Origin: Micromonospora chokoriensis
Lineage (GTDB): Bacteria > Actinomycetota > Actinomycetes > Mycobacteriales > Micromonosporaceae
Assembly (NCBI RefSeq): GCF_000718555.1
Contig: NZ_JOAN01000027.1
Span: forward strand, 1 to 64,000
Reading direction: 5' to 3'
DNA length: 64,000 nucleotides
How positions within the stretch are numbered: the stretch's first letter is position 1; the number at the start of each line of letters is the position of its first letter. A program made the position numbers and the translations under genes. Of the stretch, positions 46,769 through 54,752 are shown piece by piece. Below the pieces are notes generated by a model, which worked only from the letters and a program-made list of their open reading frames with translations, did not search any database and was not told where the DNA came from.

Positions 46769-47163
46769 CCCCAAGCCCGCGCGCTGGCGACGTGGTCAAT
46801 GTAGTCCCGGGACTCGATGATGAGCCCGTTGCGGATACGCATCACGAAGACGCATGGCACCGTGAATGCCTCGCCTGTCTCGAGGACCTGCCCCTCATAG
46901 GCAAACTCGGCGACAATCACCTCCGGGTCCGCGGTTTCATGAATCGTCACGTCGACCGGCTTACGGTTCAGCGTCCGGGCGGCCGGAGGCGGCGCGGTGA
47001 AGTGCTCGTGCAGTTCGCTGCGGCTACGCAGCGGCGGCGGGCTGAGCGGGTGAAACGGATGAGTGACATGGGTTTGTTCGGCGTACAGGTCGGCCAAGTC
47101 TTCGTACGGACCGTCGCAGACACCGTTCACCAGTCGCAGGAAAGTTTCGCGTGGGCTACTCAT
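46696..47163 (-). CDS. SnoaL/NTF2-like protein
   Basis: A 155-residue protein from ATG 47163 (AAGGA eight bases upstream), with the cone-shaped NTF2 fold: RETFLRLVNGVCDGPYEDLA, DLYAEQTHVTHPFHPLSPPP, VIVAEFAYEGQVLETGEAFT and MRIRNGLIIESRDYIDHV. Such proteins are often cyclases, isomerases or binding proteins; no catalytic set can be assigned. The longer frame to 47535 crosses repeat module A and is rejected. Confidence 0.8.
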   Translation of the reverse strand: MSSPRETFLRLVNGVCDGPYEDLADLYAEQTHVTHPFHPLSPPPLRSRSELHEHFTAPPPAARTLNRKPVDVTIHETADPEVIVAEFAYEGQVLETGEAFTVPCVFVMRIRNGLIIESRDYIDHVASARAWGQLDGLLTALRPQESTTIEGAARL

Positions 47164-47239
47164 CCGGGCATCCTTCGAGTCGGCAGATGTCACTTGGGGC
47201 ATACCGAGACTACGAGATTTCAGCAAGAAGCCCTGACCC

Positions 47240-47310
47240 GAAGGTTTCTGGTGGAATTTGAGTCTCAGCTCCCGGGATCCACACCGACAGCGGCTCGTTT
47301 CGCCGCCCGG
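47240..47310 (+). repeat. Partial copy of dispersed repeat module A
   Basis: GAGTCTCAGCTCCCGGGATC and CACACCGACAGC match locus 2 (GAGTCTCAGCTCGCGGGATC and CGTACCGACGC). Similarity is short. It is located directly upstream of the SnoaL-like gene. Confidence 0.45.
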
Positions 47311-47589
47311 GAGGGCCCTGGCATCGAGATGGGCTCTACGAGTGGGCGTCAGACCGGTTCGGCGAGTCGGGCGATGACGCGACGTAGCTGCTCGGCGTAG
47401 GCGTGGAGGAACTCCGGTGGGTAGGCGGCGAGACCGGTCATCGACGGGCAACCTGGGGCAGCACCGTCGGCGCCAGTGTCGCCGCGAAGAGCAGCACCTG
47501 GACACACGCGGAGTCCACATCGACGGCGAGCTCACCGGCCTGCTGCCGGCGGCGCATGGCGGGTATGCGTTGGTGCTGGATTCGCTAGT

Positions 47590-47870
47590 CGGGTAAGAGA
47601 ACGTACTGGTCGTGTCCTACGGACAAGCTCCGGGTGGCCGAAGGCCCTCGGCTCACCAGGGAGATACCGGTGCCCGTAGACCGGCACTATTTTCGGGACC
47701 TGCGCCAGTATGCGCATCGCTGTCGCCAATGCCGATGCGGTGCCGCTTGGGCATGAGCCCCAGCCTTCGTACCAGAAGCCGTTGTTCTCGACGTCGCACA
47801 GCACACCTTCGCTGGGCCAGTCCAGCAGACCGCGCCAACGTACTCCCGGCCATCTCGGAGTCGTTGCGCC
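47590..47870 (-). pseudogene. Internal fragment of a hypothetical (SUKH-like?) gene
   Basis: Minus-strand reading RWPGVRWRGLLDWPSEGVLC, DVENNGFWYEGWGSCPSGTA, SALATAMRILAQVPKIVPVY and GHRYLPGEPRAFGHPELV. I recall intact actinobacterial proteins with DVE-x-NGFW ... PVYGHRYLP ... GHPVLSV that resemble SMI1/KNR4-type proteins. Here both ends are missing, so it is a remnant. The rest of 47164-47921 shows only scraps: a 30-codon minus frame from about 47440 (TGLAAYPPEFLHAYAEQLRR) and a plus-strand piece near 47500-47600. Confidence 0.5.
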
Positions 47871-47921
47871 CCCGCGAGAGGCGCGGCAACCGCAACCCAG
47901 CGGCGATACCGGCTCAGGCCA

Positions 47922-48761
47922 TTAAGCGGTCAGGACCCGGCTGAAGAACGCCAGGCTGTCGCGGATCAGCGGCACCAGCGGCACTCCGGCGAAGCAGTGA
48001 TCGGCGCCCGGCACCACCAACAGCTCGACCTCGGCACCCGCTGCGGTCAATGCTGCGGCAAGCTCCTCGCTCTGCCCCACCGGTACGACCACGTCCTGGT
48101 CGCCGTGGATCAGCAGCATGGGCGGGGCCTGGTCGGTGACGTAGGTGATCGGACTCGCCACCCGGCCCAGCTCCGGGTTCTCGGCCAACGGGGCGCCGAT
48201 CAGAAGTGACTCGGGCGAGTCCGCCGCGTCGTGGTCGATCGTTCCGGACGGGTGTGCCTGCGACTGCATGGTCAACAGGTTCGATGGCGCGTACCAGCAG
48301 ACCGCCGCCCGGACGCCACTGTCGTCCTGGTCGTTGCCCGTCAGCGCGACCATCGAGGCCAGGTGTCCACCGGCCGACTCGCCCCACACCCCGATCCGCT
48401 CGCGGTCCACGCCTACCTTGTCGCCGTGTCGGCGCAGCCAGCGGACCGCCGCCTTGACGTCGTCGAGTTGAGCGGGGAAGCGCGCCTCGGCGCAGAGCCG
48501 GTACTGCGCGGAGGCGACCGCGAATCCGGCACGGATGGCGGCGGTGAACGGATCCGCCTCCATGAGCCAGTCCGCCGGTTGCTTGGGCGAGCCGAACAGC
48601 CACGCACCGCCGTGGATCCACACCAGAACCGGGACGGGTTGGGGTGCCTCCACCGGCACGACCAGATCCAACGTCAGTGGGCGGAAGCCCGGCACCTCGT
48701 TGACGATGATGTCACGGTGCTCGATCCGGTCGCTCCAGCGCTGGGGTGCCGCATCGGTCAT
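47922..48761 (-). CDS. Alpha/beta-hydrolase esterase (HSL / BD-FAE type)
   Basis: A 279-residue hydrolase. The oxyanion-hole motif is VWIHGGAWLFGS; AQYRLCAEARFPAQLDDVKA is typical of the hormone-sensitive-lipase clan; the nucleophile Ser is in GVWGESAGGHLAS; Asp in HGDQDVVVP and His in GADHCFAG complete the triad. Probably hydrolyses short acyl esters. It ends next to the right-hand edge of the repeat-bearing accessory region. Confidence 0.9.
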   Translation of the reverse strand: MTDAAPQRWSDRIEHRDIIVNEVPGFRPLTLDLVVPVEAPQPVPVLVWIHGGAWLFGSPKQPADWLMEADPFTAAIRAGFAVASAQYRLCAEARFPAQLDDVKAAVRWLRRHGDKVGVDRERIGVWGESAGGHLASMVALTGNDQDDSGVRAAVCWYAPSNLLTMQSQAHPSGTIDHDAADSPESLLIGAPLAENPELGRVASPITYVTDQAPPMLLIHGDQDVVVPVGQSEELAAALTAAGAEVELLVVPGADHCFAGVPLVPLIRDSLAFFSRVLTA

Positions 48762-48819
48762 CGGGCCATCCTCGCATCGACGTCGACCGCGCGGACCGGA
48801 CGCGGACGGGCCTATTTGA

Positions 48820-48928
48820 TCACCCCTGGTCCGGCACTGCGGCGGGGCGGGCCCGGACGTGCAGCCGCTCCCCCTGCGGCCCGAAGAGACTGAGGGCCTC
48901 CGCGGTGCCGGGGCCGGGGTTGAAGAAG
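48820..48928 (-). pseudogene. 3'-end fragment of an XRE-cupin regulator gene
   Basis: Minus-strand reading FFNPGPGTAEALSLFGPQGE and RLHVRARPAAVPDQG, then stop. Bases 48839-48928 match 50495-50584 of the intact regulator gene at 88 of 90 positions; the tails after RPAA differ. Upstream codons no longer match. With the intact gene it forms direct repeats around the argJ segment. Confidence 0.85.
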
Positions 48929-49090
48929 CGGCGGACCGTCCCTGGGATGCTCCGGGCGGGCATCCGTCGGATAGCTACCTCATTGATACCTTGGGTCACG
49001 AAGGGCGGGCCGCTGCGGCTGCCCGTCGATGAGCTTCGGCTTGCGCCGTGCCGGCGTCCGGAGGGTCGCTCCCCCGGTGACCGGCTTCGT

Positions 49091-49104
49091 TGACCGGCCG
49101 GTCA
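49091..49104. promoter_or_regulatory. Perfect palindrome upstream of argJ
   Basis: TGACCGGCCGGTCA, a 14-bp perfect palindrome about 90 bases before the argJ start. Size and symmetry suit a TetR-type dimer site, but no such regulator lies nearby. Confidence 0.45.
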
Positions 49105-49194
49105 GGGGTGTCCGAGCTGGTGTGAGCCTTGACGTCGTCGGCCACGGAATTCGGGGGCCAGGACCGGGCCGAGATGAGAAGGATGGAGCAGTAC

Positions 49195-50343
49195 ATGATC
49201 GTTCCGCAGGGGTTCCGCGCAGTGGTCACGAACGCCGGGCTCAAGGAGGACGAGGACGACTTTACCGCCCTGGTCTCCGAGGTTCCTGCGGTCAGCGCCG
49301 CGGTGTTCACCCGCTCTCGGTTCGCCGGCCCCAGCGTCGTGCTCAGCCGTTCGGCGGCGTCGACATCGTCCGCCCGCGGCGTCGTGGTGCTCTCCCGCAA
49401 CGCGAACGTGGCCACCGGCAAGGAGGGGCTGGAGAACGCCCGCGAGGTGCGGTCCACCGTGGCTCGCGCCGCCGGGCTGGACGACGACGAACTGCTCATC
49501 GCGTCCACCGGGGTGATCGGGAAGCAGTATCCGATGCCGAAGGTGCGACAGTGCCTGGCCGAGCTTCGGTGGCCCTTTCCGCCTGCCGATTTCGACCGGG
49601 TCGCCCGGGCGATCATGACCACCGATACCACGCCCAAGGTAGTGCGGGTCAGCTGCGGAGCGGCGAGCATCGTCGGTGTCGCAAAGGGCGTCGGCATGAT
49701 CGAACCGAACATGGCGACCCTGTTGACGTTCTTCTGTACAGACGCCCGCATCGAGCCGGTCGACCTGGACCGAGTGTTCCGGTCGGTTATTGCTCGCACC
49801 TTCAACGCGGTCAGCATTGACACCGACACCTCCACCAGCGACACCGCGGCCGTCTTCGCCAACGGCCTCGCCGGGCCGGTCGCTCTGGACGAGTTCGAGC
49901 AGGCGTTGTACACCGTCGCACTGGACCTGGTGCGGATGGTCGCCCGCGACGGCGAGGGTGCCAGCAAGCTCATCGAGGTCCGGGTCAGCGGTGCCCGGGA
50001 CGGCGAGCAGGCCAAGCGGGTGGGCAAGGCCATCGTCAACTCGCCGCTGGTGAAGACAGCCGTGCACGGCGCGGACCCGAACTGGGGCCGGGTAGCCATG
50101 GCGGTCGGCAAGTGCGAGGACGACGAAGACATCCACCAGCAACGGGTACGGATCGGCTTCGGCGGTATCGAGGTCTATCCGACACAGGCCACTGAGGAGA
50201 CCCTGGTTCGGCTGCGGCGCCACCTCGAAGGCGACGACGTGGTGATCGAGGTCGACCTGGGGATCGGCGCCGGTGCCTTCACCGTGTACGGGTGCGACCT
50301 CACCGACGGATACATCCGGATCAACGCTGACTACACCACGTGA
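49195..50343 (+). CDS. argJ: Orphan ornithine acetyltransferase / glutamate N-acetyltransferase
   Basis: A 382-residue Ntn-type enzyme that moves the acetyl group from N-acetylornithine to glutamate. The self-cleavage site is in KGVGMIEPNMATLLTF, with Thr175 as nucleophile. TSTSDTAAVFANG, HGADPNWGRV and DLTDGYIRINADYTT (C-terminus) are conserved. ATG 49195 is chosen because GGAG lies six bases before it; starts at 49129, 49174 or 49183 are possible. No argC, argB, argD or argR is near, so this is not the housekeeping operon copy; such orphans occur in natural-product clusters. It is bracketed by direct repeats of a regulator 3' end. Confidence 0.9.
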   Translation: MIVPQGFRAVVTNAGLKEDEDDFTALVSEVPAVSAAVFTRSRFAGPSVVLSRSAASTSSARGVVVLSRNANVATGKEGLENAREVRSTVARAAGLDDDELLIASTGVIGKQYPMPKVRQCLAELRWPFPPADFDRVARAIMTTDTTPKVVRVSCGAASIVGVAKGVGMIEPNMATLLTFFCTDARIEPVDLDRVFRSVIARTFNAVSIDTDTSTSDTAAVFANGLAGPVALDEFEQALYTVALDLVRMVARDGEGASKLIEVRVSGARDGEQAKRVGKAIVNSPLVKTAVHGADPNWGRVAMAVGKCEDDEDIHQQRVRIGFGGIEVYPTQATEETLVRLRRHLEGDDVVIEVDLGIGAGAFTVYGCDLTDGYIRINADYTT

Positions 50344-50466
50344 GCGACGATACGTACGGGTGGTCGACGAGCTTCTGCACACCCCGGCCGGAAAGCTCGA
50401 CAAGCCCGCGATCCTGCGCAGGTGGGGGCTGAGCGGTGACTGGCACCCCCTCGGTCGAAGATTCCG
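50344..50466 (+). pseudogene. C-terminal fragment of an AMP-forming acyl-CoA synthetase (ANL superfamily)
   Basis: Reads RYVRVVDELLHTPAGKLDKP and AILRRWGLSGDWHPLGRRF directly after the argJ stop. VDEL-x-x-T-x-x-GK-x-x-K is the C-terminal A10 motif of ANL enzymes, with the catalytic Lys. The body of the gene is missing, so the argJ segment was joined here by recombination. Confidence 0.6.
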
Positions 50467-50472
50467 GGTGAA

Positions 50473-51072
50473 TCACCGCTTCTCGTCGGGCGCGGCGGCG
50501 GGGCGGGCCCGGACGTGCAGCCGCTCCCCCTGCGGCCCGAAGAGACTGAGGGCCTCGGCGGTGCCCGGGCCGGGGTTGAAGAAGAGGTGCGGGATGCGGG
50601 TGTCGAACTCGGCCACCTCGCCCGGGGTCAGCGTGAGATCACTGTCGCCGAGCAGCAGACGTATTCGGCCGGAGAGCACGTAGAGCCACTCGTACCCCTC
50701 GTGGGCCTGCGGGATCCGGCCCCCGGCGGACGGATCCGGCGGGAAGATCTGCTTGAACGCCTGCACACCGCCCGGTCGGCGGGTCAGCGGCAGGTACGTC
50801 ACGCCGTGGATGACTATCGGTTTGGGGCGTACCCGGGGGTCGCCGGTGGCGGGGGCGTCGACCAGTTCGTCCAGCGCGACCTGGTAGGCCCTCGCCAGCG
50901 GGAGCAGCAGCTCCAGGGTGGGCCGGCGGGTGCCGGATTCCAGCCGGGACAGGGTGCTCACCGAGATGCCGGTCAGGTCGGCGAGCTGGGTCAGCGTGGT
51001 CCCGCGTTGGTGACGCAGGGCACGCAGCCGGGGGCCGACGGCCGCCAGCGCGGCGCTGTCCTCGTTTGCCAT
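50473..51072 (-). CDS. XRE-family regulator with C-terminal cupin domain
   Basis: A 199-residue protein from ATG 51072. HTH about 14-68 (LRHQRGTTLTQLADLTGISV, STLSRLESGTRRPTLELLLP); cupin about 120-190 (GYEWLYVLSGRIRLLLGDSD, LTPGEVAEFDTRIPHLFFNP). PuuR/SinR-like plan, binding a small ligand in the cupin. It is divergent from the flavoprotein-methyltransferase gene, and TTGCC/GGCAA sites overlap its start, so it most likely represses both genes. Its last 90 bases are the unit duplicated at 48839-48928 and, in part, at 23836-23865. Confidence 0.9.
   Translation of the reverse strand: MANEDSAALAAVGPRLRALRHQRGTTLTQLADLTGISVSTLSRLESGTRRPTLELLLPLARAYQVALDELVDAPATGDPRVRPKPIVIHGVTYLPLTRRPGGVQAFKQIFPPDPSAGGRIPQAHEGYEWLYVLSGRIRLLLGDSDLTLTPGEVAEFDTRIPHLFFNPGPGTAEALSLFGPQGERLHVRARPAAAPDEKR
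50495..50584. repeat. Repeat unit within the regulator 3' end (possible integration site)
   Basis: Ninety bases that recur at 48839-48928 (two mismatches) and whose central 30 bases recur at 23836-23865. Same orientation in all three. Gene 3' ends are common targets of integrative elements, and a repeat of this kind is what an integration event would leave. Confidence 0.7.
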
Positions 51073-51091
51073 AACGGCAAGGATAGTTGCC
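51066..51091. promoter_or_regulatory. Likely XRE operator
   Basis: Three half-sites in a row: TTGCC (51066-51070), GGCAA (51076-51080) and TTGCC (51087-51091), making two overlapping inverted repeats. They cover the start of the XRE-cupin gene and its divergent promoter region, as expected for autoregulation. Confidence 0.65.
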
Positions 51092-51148
51092 ACCTTGTCG
51101 GTAGCGACGGATGGTGGGAGCAGCCGACAGCGCAAGAGGGAGATACCG

Positions 51149-52723
51149 GTGAACGAGACATATGACGTGGTGGTGGTGGGTGGCGGTGCCGCAGGGCTCA
51201 GCGGAGCCCTGGCGCTGAGCCGGGCCCGCCGGTCGGTGCTGGTGATCGACTCCGGTGAGCCGCGCAACGCGCCGGCCGACCAGGTGCACAACTACCTGGG
51301 CCGGGAGGGGACGCCCCCGGGCGAGCTGCTCGCGGTCGGGCGGGCCGAGGTGTCCGAGTACGGCGGGCAGTTCCACACCGGGCGGGTGGAGGCCGCCACC
51401 CGGGACGACGACGGGTTCCGGCTGAGCCTCGACGGCGGCGAGTCGGTGCGGGCTCGGCGGCTGCTGGTGACCACCGGGCTGACCGACGAGCTGCCCGACG
51501 TTCCCGGCCTGGCCCAGCGGTGGGGTCGCGACGTGCTGCACTGCCCGTACTGCCATGGCTGGGAGGTTCGGGACCGGCGGATCGGCGTCCTGGCGACCGG
51601 GCCGCTGGCCGTGCACCAGGCCGAGATGTGGCGACAGTGGAGCCCCGACGTCCTACTCCTGCTGCACGACGCCCCAGCGCCGGACGCGGAGACCGCCGAG
51701 CGGCTCGCCGCCCGGGGCATCGCGGTGGTGCCGGGCCCGGTCGCGGAGGTGGAGGTGACCGACGACACGCTGACCGGCGTACGGCTCGCCGACGGCCGGG
51801 TGGTGGCGCTCGACGCGATCGTGGTGGCGACGCGGCTGACCCCCCGCGCCGGTCTGCTGGTGGGGCTGGGTCTGGCCCCGGAGGAGGTGACGATGGGTGA
51901 GCACGTCATCGGTGCGCAGATCCCGGCCGACGCCACCGGCGCGACCACCGTCGAGGGTGTCTGGGTGGCGGGCAACCTGGCCGACCTGCGCGCTCAGGTG
52001 ATCACGTCCGCCGGGGCCGGTTTGAACGCCGCGGCGGCGATCAACGCGGATCTCATCGCCGCGGACACCCGCGACGCGGTGGCCGCGTACCGGCAGTTGG
52101 TGGCCACGACGTTCGAGGAGCCGGCCTGGGAGGAGCGTTACCAGGCCCGACCCTCGGTGTGGAGTGGTCGGCCGAACCCGCAGCTGGTCGCCGAGGTCGC
52201 GGACCTGACCCCAGGGCGCGCGCTGGACGTGGGCAGCGGCGAGGGCGCCGACGCGGTGTGGCTCGCCGAGCGCGGCTGGCGGGTGACGGCGGTGGACATC
52301 TCCACCACCGCGCTGGACCGGGCCGCCGCGCACGCCGAGAGCGCGGGCGTCGCCGACCGGATCGAGTTCCTGCACGCCGACCTGCGCGACAAGCCGCCCA
52401 CCGACGAGGCGTACGACCTGGTGTCGGCGCAGTTCATGCACCTGCCCCCGGTGCAGCGGCGGGAGTTGTTCGCCCGGCTGGCCGCGGCGGTGGCACCGGG
52501 CGGCGTCCTGCTGATCGTCGGGCACGACCCGTCGGATCTGTGGACGTCGGCGCGACGGATGCACATGCCGGACATGATGTACACCGCGCAGGACGTGGCT
52601 GCCGATCTGGACCCGGCCCACTGGGAGGTGCTGGCAGCCCAGGCCCGCCCTCGCCAAGCCACCGATGTGAACGGCCAGGAGACCACAATCCACGACGCCG
52701 TCCTGGTAGCCCGTCGCCGCTAG
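51149..52723 (+). CDS. Fusion of thioredoxin-reductase-like flavoprotein and SAM methyltransferase
   Basis: A 524-residue protein from GTG 51149 (GGGAG six bases upstream). Residues 1-305: FAD site VVVVGGGAAGLSGALAL, redox pair Cys132/Cys135 in LHCPYCHGWE, and VWVAGNLADLRAQVITSAG. CPYCHG is the form found in GliT/HlmI-like dithiol oxidases of natural-product pathways, not the CATC form of thioredoxin reductase. Residues about 320-524: methyltransferase with ALDVGSGEGADAVWLAERG and VTAVDIS. One chain could oxidise or methylate thiols (inference). Fusions of this type are known in actinobacteria. Probably controlled by the divergent XRE-cupin protein. Confidence 0.9.
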   Translation: MNETYDVVVVGGGAAGLSGALALSRARRSVLVIDSGEPRNAPADQVHNYLGREGTPPGELLAVGRAEVSEYGGQFHTGRVEAATRDDDGFRLSLDGGESVRARRLLVTTGLTDELPDVPGLAQRWGRDVLHCPYCHGWEVRDRRIGVLATGPLAVHQAEMWRQWSPDVLLLLHDAPAPDAETAERLAARGIAVVPGPVAEVEVTDDTLTGVRLADGRVVALDAIVVATRLTPRAGLLVGLGLAPEEVTMGEHVIGAQIPADATGATTVEGVWVAGNLADLRAQVITSAGAGLNAAAAINADLIAADTRDAVAAYRQLVATTFEEPAWEERYQARPSVWSGRPNPQLVAEVADLTPGRALDVGSGEGADAVWLAERGWRVTAVDISTTALDRAAAHAESAGVADRIEFLHADLRDKPPTDEAYDLVSAQFMHLPPVQRRELFARLAAAVAPGGVLLIVGHDPSDLWTSARRMHMPDMMYTAQDVAADLDPAHWEVLAAQARPRQATDVNGQETTIHDAVLVARRR

Positions 52724-52738
52724 CGAACGACAAGAGTC

Positions 52739-52807
52739 GATCATGGAGTTGTGCGGGATGACAAAGGTGGTGGATCCCCCGCTTTCCGGCACCACGACTC
52801 CATGATC
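52739..52807. repeat. Palindromic intergenic repeat
   Basis: Arms GATCATGGAGTTGTG (52739-52753) and CACGACTCCATGATC (52793-52807) pair at 14 of 15 positions around a 39-base spacer. The right arm is the same as in the element at the left end of the window. It lies 16 bases after the fusion gene and could act as a terminator. Confidence 0.65.
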
Positions 52808-52961
52808 GGCGCGGGAGTGGGGGGACACGGGACGACAACGTGAGAGGTGGTGGGGCAGGACTTCGCATGCGATCGGGTCGGCGGTAGCGTAGCGCCACAC
52901 TGACGTCCCGTGGGGCAGGCGACCGCCGACCCGGACGCCCCTATCGTACGGAGGATGGTGC

Positions 52962-54629
52962 ATGTCCATCGGCGCTGAGCCGCACGCAGCACGCGACGAT
53001 GCGGCCTCCCGGCCGAGCTTCGAGCTCGCCCTGCGCGGCTACGACAAACGCCAGGTGGACCGGCACCTGGAACAACTCGACGGTCAGATCGCGATGCTGA
53101 GCGGGGAACATGGGCGTTCCGCCGTCCGCGTCCGTGAGCTGACCGCGGAGGTGCAGCGGCTGCGAGCCGAACTGGCCGAGCTTCAGGAGCAACCCGTGCA
53201 GGTAGACCGCGCCTCGTTCCACGATCTGGGCCCGATGGTCGGTGAGATCATGGCGCTCGCCGAGAAGCAGGCCAGCATGATCACCGAGTCGGCCACCGAC
53301 CGGGCGAACGAGCTGCGCAGCGAGTCCGAGCGGATCATCGCCGACACCCGTGAGCGGGCCGCCCAGGCACGCCAGGACCTCTCGGAGGAGTTGGCGGCCC
53401 GACGGGCCGAGCAGGAGCAGGCACACGAGGAGCGGCGCACCCTGGCCGAGGCCGAGCTGACCGCGATCCGCGAGCACGCCGAGCAGTTGCGCGCCGACGG
53501 TGAGGCCGCGCACGAGCGCGCCCAGCACGAGGCCAAGCGGATCACCGAGCAGAGCGCACAGCAGCTCAACCAGACCCGGGTCGCCGCCGACGCGCTGATG
53601 AAGTCGGCCCGTACCCAGATCCAGCAGGAACTCCAGTCGGCCCGCTCCAAGAACCAGCAGGAGATGGCCCAGTGGCAGGCCAACGTGGAGCGAGAGGTCA
53701 ACGAACGGCGCACCGCCGCCGAACAGGACATCGCCGAGCAGCAGGCCGCCGCCGAGCAGGAGCTGGCCGAGCAGCGCAACGCGACCGAGCAGCAGATCGC
53801 CGCGCTGCTGGCCGAGGCGCAGCAGCACGTCACCGAGCTGCGCAACCGGGCCGACGAGCAGGCCGCCAGCCACCAGCAGCAGCTCACCGCCCTGCAGAAG
53901 GAGCTGGAGGAGCGCCGGCAGGAGGCCGCCGAGCTGCACGCCGAGTTGGAGACCGCCACCCAGCAGCTCGCCGAGGTCCGCCAGGAGGGCGAGACGCTGG
54001 AGAACGAGCTGACCCGGCTGCAGCAGCGGCTCACCGAGGTCCGCCGCGACCTGACCGCCGAGAACGCCCGGCTGGACGAGGCCCGCCGGGCCGGGGACTC
54101 CGCCGAGCGGCACGCCAAGGATGTCCGCGCCCGGGTGCAGCGGGAAGCGAAGCGGGTGGCCGACCTCGCCGCCGCCGCGGTCATGGCCGCGGCAGCCGGC
54201 GGTACGGAGACCGCTGAGTACCCGATGGTGGGTTCCCGTTCCAACGCCGACCGGCCCGCCCCAGAGCGGGTGGGCGTCGAGCGGCTCACCCTCGACCGGC
54301 CCACCGTGGAGCGACCCAGCGTGGACGAGGCGGACGCCGATCGCGCCACCCACGACCGGACCCCGCTCGACTCCGCGCCGGTCGACCGGGCAGCGGTGGA
54401 GAGCGGCCCCGACGACCGCGTCCCGGCCGACCAGACGAATGGCGAGCACGATGGCGCACCGGCGATGGCGGACGAGTCGGTGACGTCCGACCGTCCGGCA
54501 GCCCGAGAGCTGAGCTCCGACGACGCCGAGCCGATCTTCCCCCGGCACATCGGCACGGACGCGCCGACGCCCGTTCCGTTCCTGGCCTTCGGGCAGCCGG
54601 TCAGCGAGAACGGCGCCGCCCGGCACTGA
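52962..54629 (+). CDS. DivIVA-like coiled-coil protein
   Basis: A 555-residue protein. The N-terminal FELALRGYDKRQVDRHLEQL is a DivIVA/GpsB-type membrane-targeting segment. A coiled coil of about 350 residues follows, rich in Glu, Gln, Ala and Arg (EQDIAEQQAAAEQELAEQRN), then a charged, disordered tail with VDRAAVE/VERPSVDE-type short repeats. The plan resembles actinobacterial polar-growth scaffolds such as Scy or FilP-type proteins. Expected at cell poles or septa. Monocistronic, with a strong hairpin after it. Confidence 0.8.
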   Translation: MSIGAEPHAARDDAASRPSFELALRGYDKRQVDRHLEQLDGQIAMLSGEHGRSAVRVRELTAEVQRLRAELAELQEQPVQVDRASFHDLGPMVGEIMALAEKQASMITESATDRANELRSESERIIADTRERAAQARQDLSEELAARRAEQEQAHEERRTLAEAELTAIREHAEQLRADGEAAHERAQHEAKRITEQSAQQLNQTRVAADALMKSARTQIQQELQSARSKNQQEMAQWQANVEREVNERRTAAEQDIAEQQAAAEQELAEQRNATEQQIAALLAEAQQHVTELRNRADEQAASHQQQLTALQKELEERRQEAAELHAELETATQQLAEVRQEGETLENELTRLQQRLTEVRRDLTAENARLDEARRAGDSAERHAKDVRARVQREAKRVADLAAAAVMAAAAGGTETAEYPMVGSRSNADRPAPERVGVERLTLDRPTVERPSVDEADADRATHDRTPLDSAPVDRAAVESGPDDRVPADQTNGEHDGAPAMADESVTSDRPAARELSSDDAEPIFPRHIGTDAPTPVPFLAFGQPVSENGAARH

Positions 54630-54646
54630 CCTCGGCCGCGATCGAA

Positions 54647-54679
54647 CCCGGGCCCGGAGCGAATCCGCACGGGCCCGGG
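54647..54679 (+). terminator. Hairpin after the DivIVA-like gene
   Basis: Perfect 10-bp arms CCCGGGCCCG (54647-54656) and CGGGCCCGGG (54670-54679) with a 13-base loop, about 18 bases after the stop codon. Confidence 0.75.
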
Positions 54680-54752
54680 GACGGCGTACCGATCAGTGTG
54701 AACCGGTGCACCTTCTCTTGCTCGCTCCCCGGCCGCCGGGTTGGGTCGGTCT

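Noticed and set aside
23868..47310. Classical integron with attC sites
   Set aside because: The repeats do not show attC core sites by eye and no IntI-type integrase is in the window; only the general logic is similar.
51095..51148. Longer start for the flavoprotein-methyltransferase gene
   Set aside because: The region holds the operator half-sites and ribosome site; GTG 51149 has the GGGAG site at correct spacing.
52941..54626. 561-codon minus-strand frame
   Set aside because: Antisense shadow of the DivIVA-like coiled-coil gene; Leu/Gly-rich low-complexity translation without a family.
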